Numbered from the stretch's first letter, positions 47,666-58,986 are shown. The stretch is 64,000 bases of DNA from Halicephalobus mephisto (GCA_009193035.1 SWDT01000163.1:1-64000), one strand, 5' to 3'. The notes: generated from the letters alone by a model not told the origin. Numbers and translations are program-made.

Positions 47666-50600
47666 ATGGACGAGAGAACTCAGGAAGAAAAAGCAGAAGA
47701 ACAAGGAAGTTCGAAGCCAGAAAACTCTTTTTTCTCCTCCGGTGGTGAATTCCGATACTCTCCAAGCGCGGGAACCCGTGAGTTTTACAACATCCAAACA
47801 AGTGGGTTTCGATTTAACGACTTTAACGTTGTGGTTGATGATCTTTAGTAAAAAAAACTGAGATTACATAAGGTAATGCTTGTACTTATGAGTAATGGTA
47901 AGATTAGATCTGTCAAAAGTGCCAAGGATAGTTTCACGTTGTTTCACTTCTCAACTCATGAAGTCCCGCCCAGTCATAAAAAAGGAAAGCCGACGTAGTT
48001 CAGTCTAGCTCAAGGGAAGCCGTTTTTCCGGAAAAATAGCTCAGGCAATTTTTGCGGTTTTTGGTTCCCAAACGCCTTATGACTCCGTTAATGCTTTTTA
48101 TTTTAATCGGGGGAATATAGAATAGGTTTCACCTATCTGTCATTTAAATACCTCTCACATAATTCACAAGTGTATTTAATCTAGTGATATTTCGAAAACA
48201 CCGTCTTTTTTCCTGTTTGCTTTTTAAAAAACCAAAAAAGACTTTTGACTAAAAAGGCCGATTTTGGTCGAGACATTGGTTCTGACACTTGGTAACCAAT
48301 AAATTTTATCCCTACATTATAAATTTATATTATTTTGTTTTAGTAAGTACTTTAAATGATATTCTGAAACCAACAACGTCAGTAGCCGATATCATGTCCA
48401 AGACAGCAGAAGGGCTCAGTAAGGCCTACGAATATAAGACGACTTCTCCAGAAGACTTAGTCTTCGACTTGTTCAAGGTTCAGGGAACCAAGGATGAAGC
48501 CTCTATCGGGAAACTTATCTCAGTGAGATCATACAAACTAATTGAAATGCTTTAAATCGAATTTAGGTCCTGAGGTCATTTGGCTTAAGAGACGATGACC
48601 CCCGTCTCAGACAGACTATGGACAAAACAAGGGAATACGACCAGATGAATGAAGAGGACAACGATGTTCGACATTATAGGCTGAATAGAGCTCAATTCAA
48701 GGATTGTGTTCATCCTTGTATTGCTCTTATTTCCCAAGCTTTGAGAAATCAATTAATCGTTCCATATTGGCCTGAATTTACTTCAAAGATCAAAGAAATT
48801 TTCGAATATGTAAGTCACAATCTTCATTAATATAATCCCATAAAAGCTTGTAAAATTATCTGAAAATTTCCGGGTCCTTATATTAGTTTCTATAATCTGG
48901 TCGAAGATTCTGGAACCTTCTGAAAGTTCATGATAGTTTCTGGAGTCTTCCAGAATTTAGTAGATCTTTTTGAAATCACCTGAAATCTAAAGTTTTGAAA
49001 TTTCTTGAAAAGCTCTACAAATTCGTATCAAGACGATTTCTAACAAAATCCACTTCTGATTTTGGTAAAACTGTGATTTTCAAACAAAAATTCTAGTGTC
49101 GATGTGAGAAAAGTGGAGATGTCGCGACTTACATTCCTCAATTAGCTCGACAGGACCCTAATCGATGGGGACTCTCTATATGCACAATTGACGGACAAAG
49201 GTTCTCACTTGGGGATTGTAAATTGCCATTCTGTGTTCAATCAGTCTCCAAAGCCTTCAATTATGCAATTGTGGCTTCTGACATGGGAGCGGATTACGTC
49301 CATTCATATGTAGGCCATGAGCCCTCAGGACGTTTGTACAACGAAATCTGCTTAGATGCCAGCGGAAAACCCCATAATCCCATGATTAATGCCGGGGCTA
49401 TTATTGTCACTTCATTACTGAAGAAAGGACTTCCTATGGCTGATAGATATGATTTCGCATTGAATGAATACAAAAAACTCGCTGGTGGAGGTTATGTCGG
49501 ATTCAACAATGCAGTCTTTCTTTCGGAACGAGAAACTGCAGACAGAAATTATGCCTTATCTTATTACATGAAAGAGAATAAGTGTTTTCCTGAAGACATC
49601 CAAGGTCTTAGAGAAGAGCTTGACTTTTACTTCCAACTCTGTAGTCTCGAAATTACGTGTGAAACAGGAGCTGTCATGGCTGCAACTCTCGCGAACGGAG
49701 GCGTCTGTCCTCTCACGAATGAACGTTGCATAGATTCTAGGCCTTGTCGAGATGTATTATCACTCATGTACGCTTGTGGGTAAGTAATTAAATCTTCCAC
49801 ATAAAAGATTTATAAAATAATTTAGAATGTATGATTACTCTGGACAATTTGCTTTCCACGTTGGTCTTCCTGCAAAGTCTGGAGTAAGTGGAGCCATGAT
49901 AATTGTGATTCCAAATCTGATGGGCATCTGTATCTGGTCTCCACCGTTAGATAAAATGGGAAATACAACCAGAGGTGTTTTGTTTTGCCAGAAACTCATC
50001 GAAACTTTCAACTTCCACAATTACGACAGTCTTCTTCATGCAGATTCCAAGAAAATCGATCCTCGACGAAAACTCGGGAACAAAGAAACTGACCTCGTCG
50101 TATCCCTACTATTTGCTGCAAAAAACGCTGATTTAGAATGCATTCGCCGATTGTATCTTCAAGGAGCGAATCTGAACATGGTAGATTATGATGGAAGAAC
50201 AGCACTTCATCTAGCGGCGTCAGAAGGCCATGCAATGATCGTGAAGTTCTTACTCCATATCGCCAAGGCTGACCACACTATTAAAGACAGATGGGGAAGA
50301 ACACCATTAGATGACGCCAAAATGTTCCATCATGGTACTTGTGTAGCTCTGCTACAGAAGGCAGTGCAGAAGGCTATAAGGGAAACCAAAAGAATGGAGA
50401 GTATTACGGAGAAGAACGGCACCGATGAAAAAGTAGAAAATGGGATGGAGAAGTAAGTTGGTGTAATTAGATACTAAAGTTATCAGTAAATTTCAGTGGA
50501 CTACTTGATGTTGAAGAGGACACTTATGGCTCTAGTGAAGAAGAAGAAACTTGCGGAATAATGATGATGGGATCGACTCCCCAAGACGAAAAAGAAGCTG

Positions 50601-51187
50601 AGAAAATGTGTAAGTTTATCACAAATTCCCCAACGACAAGTGTTGTAATTTAAAAAAGCAATATATATTTTTCGAAATTTCTGAATTCTCAGGACCGACT
50701 GAGTACTGTAAGAGTGCAAAATACCGTAATTCTGTCTGCTCATTACCACAATTGACTCTTCTTATTTCTTGTATTAAATTTTAGAATTTCTTGGAAAGTT
50801 CTAAAAATTCATGGCAATATAATCAAGGAAATTTTAATTTCTAATTCCCATAATAGTGTGATTTTTGAATTATTGCGTAGAAAAGCTTTCTAAGAGTACA
50901 AAGTACAGTAACTCTGCCTGCTCATTACTGAAATTGACTCGCCTTCTTGTTTATTTTACGATAATTATAGAATTTCCTGAAAAATTCTAAATATTCACAT
51001 GGAAGTGGTTTCATAATAGCCCTCATTTCCTATCTCTATGATAATATAGTAAATTAATATTCAAATTTCAGTGTCGTTTAACTCATTAGATCGACTATCT
51101 CTCTGCAACGATCACGTGGACGATATCCAACATAATCCTCATGACCCCGATCACATGGTATTCAACGGACGTCCTACTTTTCATTGA
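47666..51187 (+). CDS. Glutaminase (kidney/liver type) with C-terminal ankyrin repeats
   Basis: Seven exons (47666-47777, 48344-48522, 48567-48809, 49097-49779, 49826-50452, 50497-50609, 51072-51187) give 690 residues, close to the animal glutaminases (about 600-670). It hydrolyses glutamine to glutamate and ammonia, usually in mitochondria. The catalytic Ser-x-x-Lys is at 227-230 (QSVSKAFNYA); other active-site blocks are GDVATYIPQL, KPHNPMINAGAI, LEITCETGAVMAATLANGG and FAFHVGLPAKSGVSG. Ankyrin repeats follow (VDYDGRTALHLAASEGHAMI and DRWGRTPLDDA), then an acidic tail (EEDTYGSSEEEE). The N-terminal exon is not an obvious mitochondrial presequence, so an alternative first exon may exist. The ATG lies 13 nt after a dispersed-repeat tail ending in an acceptor-like TCTAG. 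Corresponds to the glna family of C. elegans; which member is not decided. Confidence 0.93.
50640..51060 (+). repeat. Two tandem composite repeat units in glutaminase intron 6
   Basis: Unit 1: GTACTGTAAGAGTGCAAAAT through ATTGACTCTTCTTATTTCTTG (50,703-50,772) and tail CATAATAGTGTGATTTTTGA near 50,850-50,870. Unit 2: TAAGAGTACAAAGTACAGTA through ATTGACTCGCCTTCTTGTTTA (50,891-50,962) and a tail near 51,010-51,050. Period is about 185-190 bp. This shows the two repeat modules belong to one element. Confidence 0.75.
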
Positions 51188-51552
51188 CTTTTGCCTTAAT
51201 AGATTTGTTTTTGGTGCAATAGAGTTTATCACTTTTATTCAAAACTCGTTAGACCTATTTAAATAGATAGATTGAATAAACTAAAAGGGGTTTATCCAGA
51301 AGCTTCAATATCCGAAAAAAATTAAAAAATTAGATTTTACTTGTCAGGTGTTAATGTCAGGATTAATAAAACGTATTTCCTGGATTTAACGCGGTCATCT
51401 AGAGATGCAGTTGTTTTGCTCTAGTCGGCTTTCTTAAAAAAGTATTAGCTTTCAAGCAACGCAAATGCGAGTATTAGACTTTTAGTTGATAAAGATAGAT
51501 CCTTTAGTGGCCTGGTCTCCTTTAGGCAATCCTGGTCGTTTCTCGTCCTTTC
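51188..51552. other. Short intergenic region
   Basis: 3' flank of the glutaminase gene (AATAAA-like ATTGAATAAAC near 51,271) and promoter side of the next gene. No further feature seen. Confidence 0.5.
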
Positions 51553-53711
51553 ATGGGCTGCGCGAGCAGTATTCCTACAACTCGAAACTCTATTCTGAAT
51601 CGACGATCTTCTAACATGACTATGTTTGCTTCTACAAGTAATGGATATTCACCAAGTAAGAAATATTATTTTTACATCGTTGATACAAGCGTTGTGCGCA
51701 TGGGAACGAGAAAGATGATATATTTTTATATATAAGTACGGGATAAAAGACACTTCAAAAAGGGGTTCCCATTGATTAATGAGCTTTGTTTTTATAATTT
51801 CCCGGACTAGTTTTGAAAAATCTTAGTCTGACCCAATAAGACTTGAGTTAAGAACGTCTAATTGTAAGAGGAATGATCTGAAAAATTTCAGTTTTATTTA
51901 GTAAAAATTAATTTAGAGTGTAGAGGTGAGAGAGGAATGTAAATGGTTTGAGAACACCGACACGAGTTAAGGAATTAATCAGAGACTTAGGGTGTGAGAG
52001 AGGGTAAAGAGTTTAAAAGTTATTCTCTCTTAAAATCTTCCTAGATTAAGTAATTATTATAAATAATTTTTAAGTTACTATGATTTCAGAGATGAAGAAA
52101 TTGAATTCCAATGTCGTAAAACAAGCAATGATCATGAATCTGATTCGGAATAAGCCTCGTCGAAAGTCGACTGCGAATATGATTCAAGTATCGATTTTCT
52201 GAGTGATTAATCATGAGAGATTCAATTTCAGGGTGGATATGTGAAGAATAATTCCATGTATGGCAGAAGGAAACCGACAGAAAACGATTTCAAGTTCATA
52301 GAACAACGTCAGACTCCTGAACTCGAGAGTCAACATACTGAGAGTACTTATTTAAGTACCTCTGAATACAATGGAAACACAGGCAATCGTGGAGTCACTC
52401 GAGTCAAAAATGGACAGATAAAAACTGTTGTTGTGAAATCTGTACAGGATAATGCTCTGCAAGGCGTTCATGAATATCCATTTACTGCAGTACTGAATTA
52501 TCAGAAGAGATTGAATCAGGTTTGGAACTGTTTTCAGGACTTGATGACGTGCATCCTTTCAGATCAAAGAGAGTACAGTGGCACAAGCAGAAACGCAAAA
52601 GCCGAAACCTGAGATTGAAAAAGCCGGTCCTCGAATCAGAAAGCCGAAAATCGAAGATTCCCCGAGAATGGAGGTTGTCTACCATATATCCAGAGACGAA
52701 TTTTCTCAGAACATGTAAGTTTCACTTACTTCGTGTATGTTATTCACAGCAATAGAGTTCCATGAAACTTCAGAATCTTCCAGAACTCAGGTGATTCTGA
52801 AACCTTAAAGGATTTCATGGGAAGTTTTGCAATATTATAGAGTTTTGTAGAACTTTTAGAAATGTTATAAAATTTTGTAGAAATTTCCAGACACCTGTGG
52901 AATATTCCAAAATTCCATGGAAGCTTTCGGGGTCCAGTAGAAAACTCTGAAACTTTCTGAAATCTCGGGGAAATTCCTAAAACATTTCAGAATCCAATGA
53001 AAATTACTGGATTTAGAAATTGAAACTTAGTTTTGAGAATTTATGTTCAATTAATTTCATAACGATATTCATTTCTAATTTTTGTAATAATACTAGTCTT
53101 GATTGGCGTTCATTTGCTTGTCACCAAAGATTTAAATTTAACAATATTTACACCACTAATTTTCTATGCTTTTTAAACTAAAATCTCCCGAAATCGTGTA
53201 TGAAATTAAAATCAACACTTGAAATCTAAAATTCTGGGAGTTTCTAGAAGATTACGAAGATTCAGTTCGAGAATATCTCTTCGTAACGTGTATTTTTAAC
53301 TTTTATATGATCGATATTTTAGTCATAGAATACAACCCTCGACAATGAATACAGTAATACCTGGGGCAGCTACTTTAACTGCCCCACCGATCTCCATTAC
53401 CCACAGCAAGTCAGATAATCCGAAACTGAAGAACAAGATGCTGAATCGACGGACGGACTCCTTCATCTCAAGTCAAGACGATCTCAGTGAAAACAGCTTC
53501 GTTGTGACACACAATACTCTAAAGGTTAGTTTCAGCCACCATTACTCGAATAACTGAGCTTTAGGTTGCATGGGAACAAGATCTCTATCGACAAACTTCA
53601 AGTCAACGATTGCATATTCCTCGACAACCACGAGATTCTGACTCGGTAGACAATAATGTAAAGAACTTAAATTCCAGTATAACAGAATTTGATGAAATTC
53701 AGTTAGGTTGA
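51553..53711 (+). CDS. N-myristoylation-type (MGCASS) protein of unknown function
   Basis: Six exons (51553-51655, 52090-52187, 52232-52519, 52563-52714, 53323-53524, 53565-53711) give 329 residues with all phases consistent. The N-terminus MGCASS is a textbook N-myristoylation site with an adjacent Cys for palmitoylation, so membrane anchoring is likely once Met is removed. The rest is polar, basic and predicted mostly disordered (KPRRKSTANMI; KPKPEIEKAGPRIRKPKIED), with no transmembrane segment. I recognise no domain. A short segment before exon 5 (MEVVYHISRDEFSQNM) and one near the C-terminus (TEFDEIQLG) look constrained. It lies 303 bp upstream of the B9D2 gene on the same strand, so a ciliary-membrane role is possible, but that is inference from position only. 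Intron 4 is filled by dispersed repeat. Confidence 0.75.
52740..53320 (+). repeat. Dispersed repeat copies in intron 4 of the MGCASS gene
   Basis: TTC/GAA-rich motifs (CTTCAGAATCTTCCAGAACT near 52,767; TTTCGGGGTCC; CTGAAACTTTCTGAAATC) run to a tail at 53,040-53,100 (TTCATAACG then ATTCATTTCTAATTTTTGTA). A second shorter copy covers 53,180-53,320. Confidence 0.65.
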
Positions 53712-53915
53712 CGTTTAATGTACAATTTTATTACCAAAGGCCTGGAAACAATGCACTTAAAGTCGAGATAAACTATTTATTTTTAATTACAAAGTTAAAT
53801 TCAAAGATTAATTTGTTTTTGAGCAATTTCTTTTTCAATACTAAGCCGTTGTCCTTTCGAAATTCTGCGGGACATATGGAGTACTTGCGAGCGGTTGTCC
53901 GGCTGTTTGGGCCCA

Positions 53916-53929
53916 GTGTCCATGGCGAC
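53916..53929 (+). promoter_or_regulatory. Candidate X-box (RFX/DAF-19 site) of the B9D2 gene
   Basis: GTGTCCATGGCGAC matches 13 of 14 positions of RYYNYYWWRRNRAC on this strand and is nearly palindromic (also 13 of 14 on the other strand). It lies 86 bp upstream of the B9D2 start codon, in the usual range for C. elegans ciliary genes. DAF-19/RFX control of transition-zone genes through such sites is well established; binding here is inferred. Confidence 0.7.
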
Positions 53930-54014
53930 AACTGCAGTTTCTCCAGAATTGACCACCAGAACATGTTTTTAGTTTCATAATAATCCCATGCATGTTACAA
54001 ATCTATTCTAAGAT

Positions 54015-54621
54015 ATGGCCGAAGTCCATATTATTGGACAAATTGTCAGTGGACATCAATTCCCGGACAACAATCTTTGTTGTCGTTGGGCTCTCCAAAT
54101 AGGTAAATACTGATTGTATTTCGTCATGATGTTTAATTTTAGGTGGTGGATGGAGAGTTGTAGAAGGGGATAGAGAAGGTCAAACTCAATGTGATTTACC
54201 AACAACAGAAGATGCCTATTTTTCTCATCCGATCGATATCCATTTATCCACGAAGACTATTCAAGGGTGGCCCAGGATAAACATAGAAGTATGGCATCAA
54301 GATAAGTATGGTAGGCAGGAAATTTATGGATACGGGACTCTTTTTGTGCCGACTTCACCAGGAGAACACGAGGTATGATTATCTCCAAGAATCGATATAT
54401 ATTTATTGATTTAGATCGACTGTCAATGTTGGAGACCGAAAGGCAGCACGAGGGACGAAATAATGCAGTTTTTTATCGGCGGAGGGCTTCAACTAAGATC
54501 ACTAAGTTCTCTTGAATCACCAGCTGAACGGATGAAGCTTCAAACCAAAGCTATGGGGACCATCCGATTTAGATTATCAATAATCACCCGGCATTTTGAT
54601 CGCTTTGGAATCGGCTGCTAG
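54015..54621 (+). CDS. mksr-2: B9 domain protein B9D2 (MKSR-2), ciliary transition zone
   Basis: Exons 54015-54102, 54143-54372 and 54415-54621 give 174 residues, against 175 in human B9D2. Nearly every family landmark is present: MAEVHIIGQIVSG at the start, EGDREGQTQCDLP, FSHPIDIHLSTKTIQGWPRI, EVWHQDKYGRQEIYGYGTLF, VPTSPGEHE, then the end RHFDRFGIGC. The protein is a single C2-like B9 domain that forms the MKS-module complex with B9D1 and MKS1 at the base of the cilium. In nematodes it acts only in ciliated sensory neurons. A candidate X-box lies 86 bp upstream, which agrees with that expression. Confidence 0.95.
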
Positions 54622-54828
54622 ACTACATCAATTTCAACAAATCACTGCTAAATTGGTTAATTATTGGATTTATTTAAACTACAGAATATATCTAATAAAG
54701 TGAATTAAGGAATAATTTGGCATAAAATGTGAATTGCGAACTTGTCCGAAAAAGTGGAGACATATGGGCAGTTCAGTAAACAAATAATTGAAAGAAAACA
54801 GGGAGGTTCACCAGAAATGAGATAATTA

Positions 54829-55128
54829 TTAATAACGACAATCCACAAATTGAAGAATACGACCGAGAATTGTCCAAGTATATTGGGATCCGCCGACGTT
54901 CGTACAAGTCGCGATGAGGGAGGGAGAAGCGCTTATTGAAGCTCTTTGTTGGTCGAATCCCTCCACCGTCGCTGCTTGACCTCCAGTTGTACAGGTGATG
55001 GCTACTGTAGCGCCTTGACTGTGGGTGTTTCCGAAACTGACATCACTGTAATCGAATCTGTATTGATCTGCTTGGTCAACTGCGTTTACTGGATACAGAA
55101 TGAGATCGGAACAACGAGCACCCACGAA
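54829..55128 (-). CDS. C6-like secreted-protein exon
   Basis: A terminal exon beginning after TTTACAG at 55,128 and ending in a stop at 54,829; it carries about 99 residues in the frame starting FVGARCSDLILYP. It contains GATVAITCTTGG and a final ATCTNVGGSQYTWTILGRIL...VDC, the Cys spacing and ending typical of the nematode C6 domain. The upstream exon or exons are unresolved. They could be the signal-peptide exon at 56,005-55,912, or a small exon near 55,530-55,490 that ends in a GTAAGC donor of the right phase. Partial model. Confidence 0.5.
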   Translation of the reverse strand, partial: FVGARCSDLILYPVNAVDQADQYRFDYSDVSFGNTHSQGATVAITCTTGGQAATVEGFDQQRASISASPSLIATCTNVGGSQYTWTILGRILQFVDCRY

Positions 55129-55669
55129 GGCTGTAAAGTGATTAATTAATGAAATTTCAATAAATTCTTCTGTTTCAGATAATTTTACAAAGACCTAGAA
55201 ATTTTATTTTTGCTTTAGTGTCTTCATTCCTAGTGGTTTTTAAATCGTTAATTAGTTTTAAAGTTAGCAAAATAAAAACTAATCTTGTATGTTATTATCC
55301 TATGCAAAATGATAATTGAAGTTATTTGTATATTACTGTAAATCCGGGAATTTTACGCTTATTTCTTTTCTACATAATCTCACAAAGTTTTGGAAGCGAA
55401 CGTTTACAGACCATTCCACACTCCTCTCGCATTTATGTATCGCTGAATTAAATCTTACCAGGCCAGACCGAGATTTTTCCGAATTATTTAGCTTACCTAT
55501 CGTTCTGAATTTAGTTCTTGTTAGACCAGACTGAAGTTTTCCAGAACTGGTTGATGGAGTAATAAAATCCGAGTCTCCCAGTCAATCAAAAATATGTTAT
55601 TTGATTTGTTTTTACTTTATGCCTATATATGAAGATATTTATTATCTCTTTATTCTCCCATCTACATCA

Positions 55670-56005
55670 CTAGTGTCGACGATGGGATACTTGCCCTTGT
55701 GGGTAAAAGCAAAATTGATCCTGAAACAAACGCCACTTGCATCGCTTCAGTACTTGAGATAATAGGAGCATCAACGCATGCAGGGAGATAGAAATTTCCG
55801 GATACGAGCGTTCCGGGTTCAAATACAAGGCTATTGAAATATAGTTAACTAATGGAAAAAACATGAATGTGTGCGTCAAAATATTGATTTCAAAATAAAA
55901 CAAAAAATTACCTGGATCTTGACTGGGGATGAATCCTGGAGAAGCACAACTATGGACGACTGCGATCAACGACAGTAGTAATAGTAATACGGCTAGCCGC
56001 ATCAT
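55670..56005 (-). CDS. Small secreted protein, signal-peptide exon plus uncertain second exon
   Basis: Exon 56005-55912 encodes a strong signal peptide (MMRLAVLLLLLSLIAVVHSC) and SPGFIPSQDPG with a GTAATT donor. The next acceptor (CAATAG at 55,831) leads to an exon whose phase-matched frame ends at the TAG at 55,670. Another frame through the same exon (VFEPGTLVSGNFYLPACVDA) looks more protein-like but does not join in phase. The locus may belong with the C6-like exon at 54,829-55,128 as one gene, or be a decayed paralogue. Confidence 0.4.
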   Translation of the reverse strand: MMRLAVLLLLLSLIAVVHSCASPGFIPSQDPGNFLFYFEINILTHTFMFFPLVNYISIALYLNPERSYPEISISLHALMLLLSQVLKRCKWRLFQDQFCFYPQGQVSHRRH

Positions 56006-57361
56006 CGGGATCTCAATTCAATCACAAACTTAATAACTGCAATAGAATCAGAGTATCTTAAAAATCAAAATTTTTACAAAATTATCTCGACACGAATTTC
56101 TGGAATTTTTCCAGAAATTTTCGGAATCAATGATTTCCAATAATGATTCCAGATTTCCACTCCATTTTTAAACATTAAAAATTTCCACGAAATTCTATAC
56201 AAATTCAGAAAATTTCATGAGAATCAACGATTTGAGAACTTTCTACTGAATTATAAAGAAATCAGATTCTAGAAACTTGCACTAAATTTCAAATCATTTG
56301 AGAAGCTTCTACAAAATTCCAAAAATTTCCATAATTTCCCATGAGGTTTTAAAACCTTCCAGAAACTCCCACAAGGTCCTCCAAAGTTGCATAATTATCC
56401 ACTGGGTCCTGGAAGATTCTAGAAATTTCACGGTATTCTAATTATAAAAAAAGAAATCGAAAAGAAATATCGCGAAAAATCGAAAGTTTCAATATCCATG
56501 TGGAATTGAAGCTATTCAGAAATTTTCTTTATCGTAGTGACCGGAAATTGAGACGTCAATGAACGGAATCCTCTTGAACTTTCTATAAAACCCGCGAACA
56601 ACAATTAACTCAAAGTGAGGAAAGGAAACAATGGAAATCCTTCGATGAACCTGCTTCCCTTTCCGCGATGACCCTTATGGAGAAAGAAAGCAACGGATGA
56701 CCAAAAATGGAAAAGAAACGTTTTAACGACGAAATTAGGATCAAAACATGGGATGGCTCTCCTTGCCACGGGCAACGATAGTTTATTCACCAGGGAAACG
56801 ATTCTGAATTCCACTGGCAAATAACAATGACTGTACGAATCTGCAAAAAAAGAACAAAGTCGGTTATTTTCAGCAATTCAAATATATTTAACGGCAGATT
56901 AAAGAATTACCTAAATTTCGATTTAAAGGAAAAAATAAAACTAAACCTTTCTAATCTGAGGCAGGGAGGAGCTCAACTCCTAAATTTAATTTCAAGTTTC
57001 CAGTTGGTCAGTTTACCTGCCAATTCACTCTTTTTCATTGTTCCCATCGGAATCAACTGTGTTGACGTGAGCAATGAAGCGAATCTGGAGGCGCCAATTC
57101 TTTTTTGGAGCCGAATTCGAGAACCGGTCTAGGTGAATTCATCATTCCCAAGTGAAACCAGGGATTCAACGGAAAGTGACCGCTGGCTGGTTCTGCCGTA
57201 ATGAAAGCGGATTACCTGGGGCTATTGCCAGTTTTCCAACAGTCAAAACCTGATCAAACAATGAAATCTCATTTTATCCAACTAAGTCCGGATAAACTAC
57301 GTAACAAGTCCCACGACAAAAAACGCAACAAATTATGTCCTAAATGTCTATAAGTGCATTT
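56006..57361. other. Non-coding region
   Basis: 56,060-56,460 is a dispersed repeat copy (starting with the reversed tail AAATTATCTCGACACGAATT). 56,460-57,361 contains complex sequence and short open frames without splice support, and the 3' flank of the succinyl-CoA ligase gene. Confidence 0.5.
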
Positions 57362-58750
57362 CTAGGCTACTGCTTCTACACGTTCACTCTCGATGGCAGC
57401 AACGGCTTTCTGAGCTGCTTGTTCAAGGTTCGATGCGGTGATGATAGGAAGACCACTATCATGGAGTAATTGACGGGCAGCTTCGACATTCGTTCCTTCT
57501 ACTCTAACGATGAGAGGCACTTGGAGCTTGATCCGCTTACAAGCCTTGATTAAACCATTCGCAATCGTAGCACAGTTAACGATTCCACCGAAAATATTAA
57601 CTAGAATACCCTTCACATTACTATCAGAAGTTATGATTTGGAAGGCACGGAAGACCTGGTCCTCTGTAACGGATCCACCGACATCCAAGAAATTAGCAGG
57701 AGATCCACCAAAGTGTTTAATCATATCCATCGTGGCCATTGCTAGACCTGCACCATTCACCAGACAGGCAATGTTTCCATCCATCTGAATGTAATTGAGA
57801 TGGTACTTCTTAGCTTCAATTTCCCTTGGATCTTGACCTTCGTGATTATCCATAGCGAAGATCTCTTGCTGACGGTAGGCAGCGCTATCGTCGAAATTGA
57901 ACTTGGAATCAACAAAGAATACTCGCCCATCCTTCGTCTCGACCAGAGGATTGATTTCGACTTGAGTGGCATCAACTTCAATAAATAAATCATAGAGTTT
58001 CTTGACTTGGTCTATAACAACATCTTCTAACTGGCCATCGAACTTCAGGAATTTCGCAATCTTCCTGCAATCAGCATCATTGAGACCCACACCAATGTCG
58101 ATGGGCATCTTGAGTAGGAGTTCAGGGGTTTTCTCAGCAACTTCTTCTATATCAACACCACCAGCCGGACTACAGACAATCACAGGTCCATTGGAGTCTC
58201 GATCCATCAGAATAGCTATGTAAGTTTCTCGTTTGATTGGAACAGATTCCGCGACCATTACCTTGCTAACCAGAACACCATTTTTATCTGTTTGTTTCGT
58301 CACCAGTCGACGACCAACCATTTCACCTATCGCATTCAGGGCCAGCTTCTTACTGAAAGAGATAATCATTTCAGAACACTACAAAATACATACTCCTTTG
58401 TGATATAAACACCACCAAGATGTGGGGGTCCGTTCAGAAAATGGCCTTTACCACGACCACCAGCGAGAATCTGAGCTTTTACGACATATTCGTCAACATC
58501 TAAAAACAAACAATCCATGGACCTTCAACAAACGAACTCACGGAAATCATCGAGCTTTTTATTTGCTTCCTCAAGGCTCTCAGCGACAAAGAACTTCTGA
58601 ACGATGCATCCTTTCTTGTCCAGTAATCCTTTGCTCTGGTATTCTTGAAGATTTAGGAATCTTCTCTGGACGTAGCTCTGAAAAAAACCCATCGATATCT
58701 AATCTTCCATTCAAAGAATCAACCTGAGAAAGAACTCGACGGAACATCAT
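57362..58750 (-). CDS. sucg-1: Succinyl-CoA ligase beta subunit, GTP-specific type (mitochondrial)
   Basis: Exons 58750-58724, 58677-58542, 58499-58394 and 58352-57362 give 419 residues. The N-terminus (MMFRRVLSQSYVQRRF) is a mitochondrial targeting sequence, followed by the ATP-grasp start LNLQEYQSKGLL and the nucleotide loop KAQILAGGRGKGHF. Later blocks are EVDATQVEINPLVE, FVDSKFNFDD, DGNIACLVNGAGLAMATMD, NFLDVGGSV, ILVNIFGGIVNC and RVEGTNV. With the alpha subunit it converts succinyl-CoA to succinate with GTP formation in the TCA cycle. The GGVDIEEVAEKTPEL segment and the C-terminus favour the GDP/GTP (SUCLG2) over the ADP (SUCLA2) isoform. ATTCCAG lies 14 nt before the ATG. Its promoter is shared or adjacent with the divergent gene at 58,987. 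Confidence 0.95.
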
Positions 58751-58986
58751 AGGGACATGGATTCTGGAATAAAAAATAATTAGTCATGACTGCAAAACTC
58801 GGTGGATTACGAGATACATAATGGAAGTTATCGACCAAAAGAGAAATGACAGTAACGCACTCAAAAATCAAAGTGAAAAAATCAACAAAGGACTGGGTGG
58901 ATTACTCTCAAGAGCGAGTCTATTTCGAAAACTTGCTTCAATAGGTGAATAACCGAATTCATTCACATCCGTTTTACAACTCAAAT

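Noticed and set aside
47666..47848. Reading the first glutaminase exon straight through as a 60-residue protein
   Set aside because: A GTGAGT donor at 47,778 joins in phase to the next exon and gives a continuous glutaminase.
55805..55832. tRNA B-box-like sequence GGGTTCAAATAC
   Set aside because: No matching A box, acceptor stem or cloverleaf in the flanking 70 nt.
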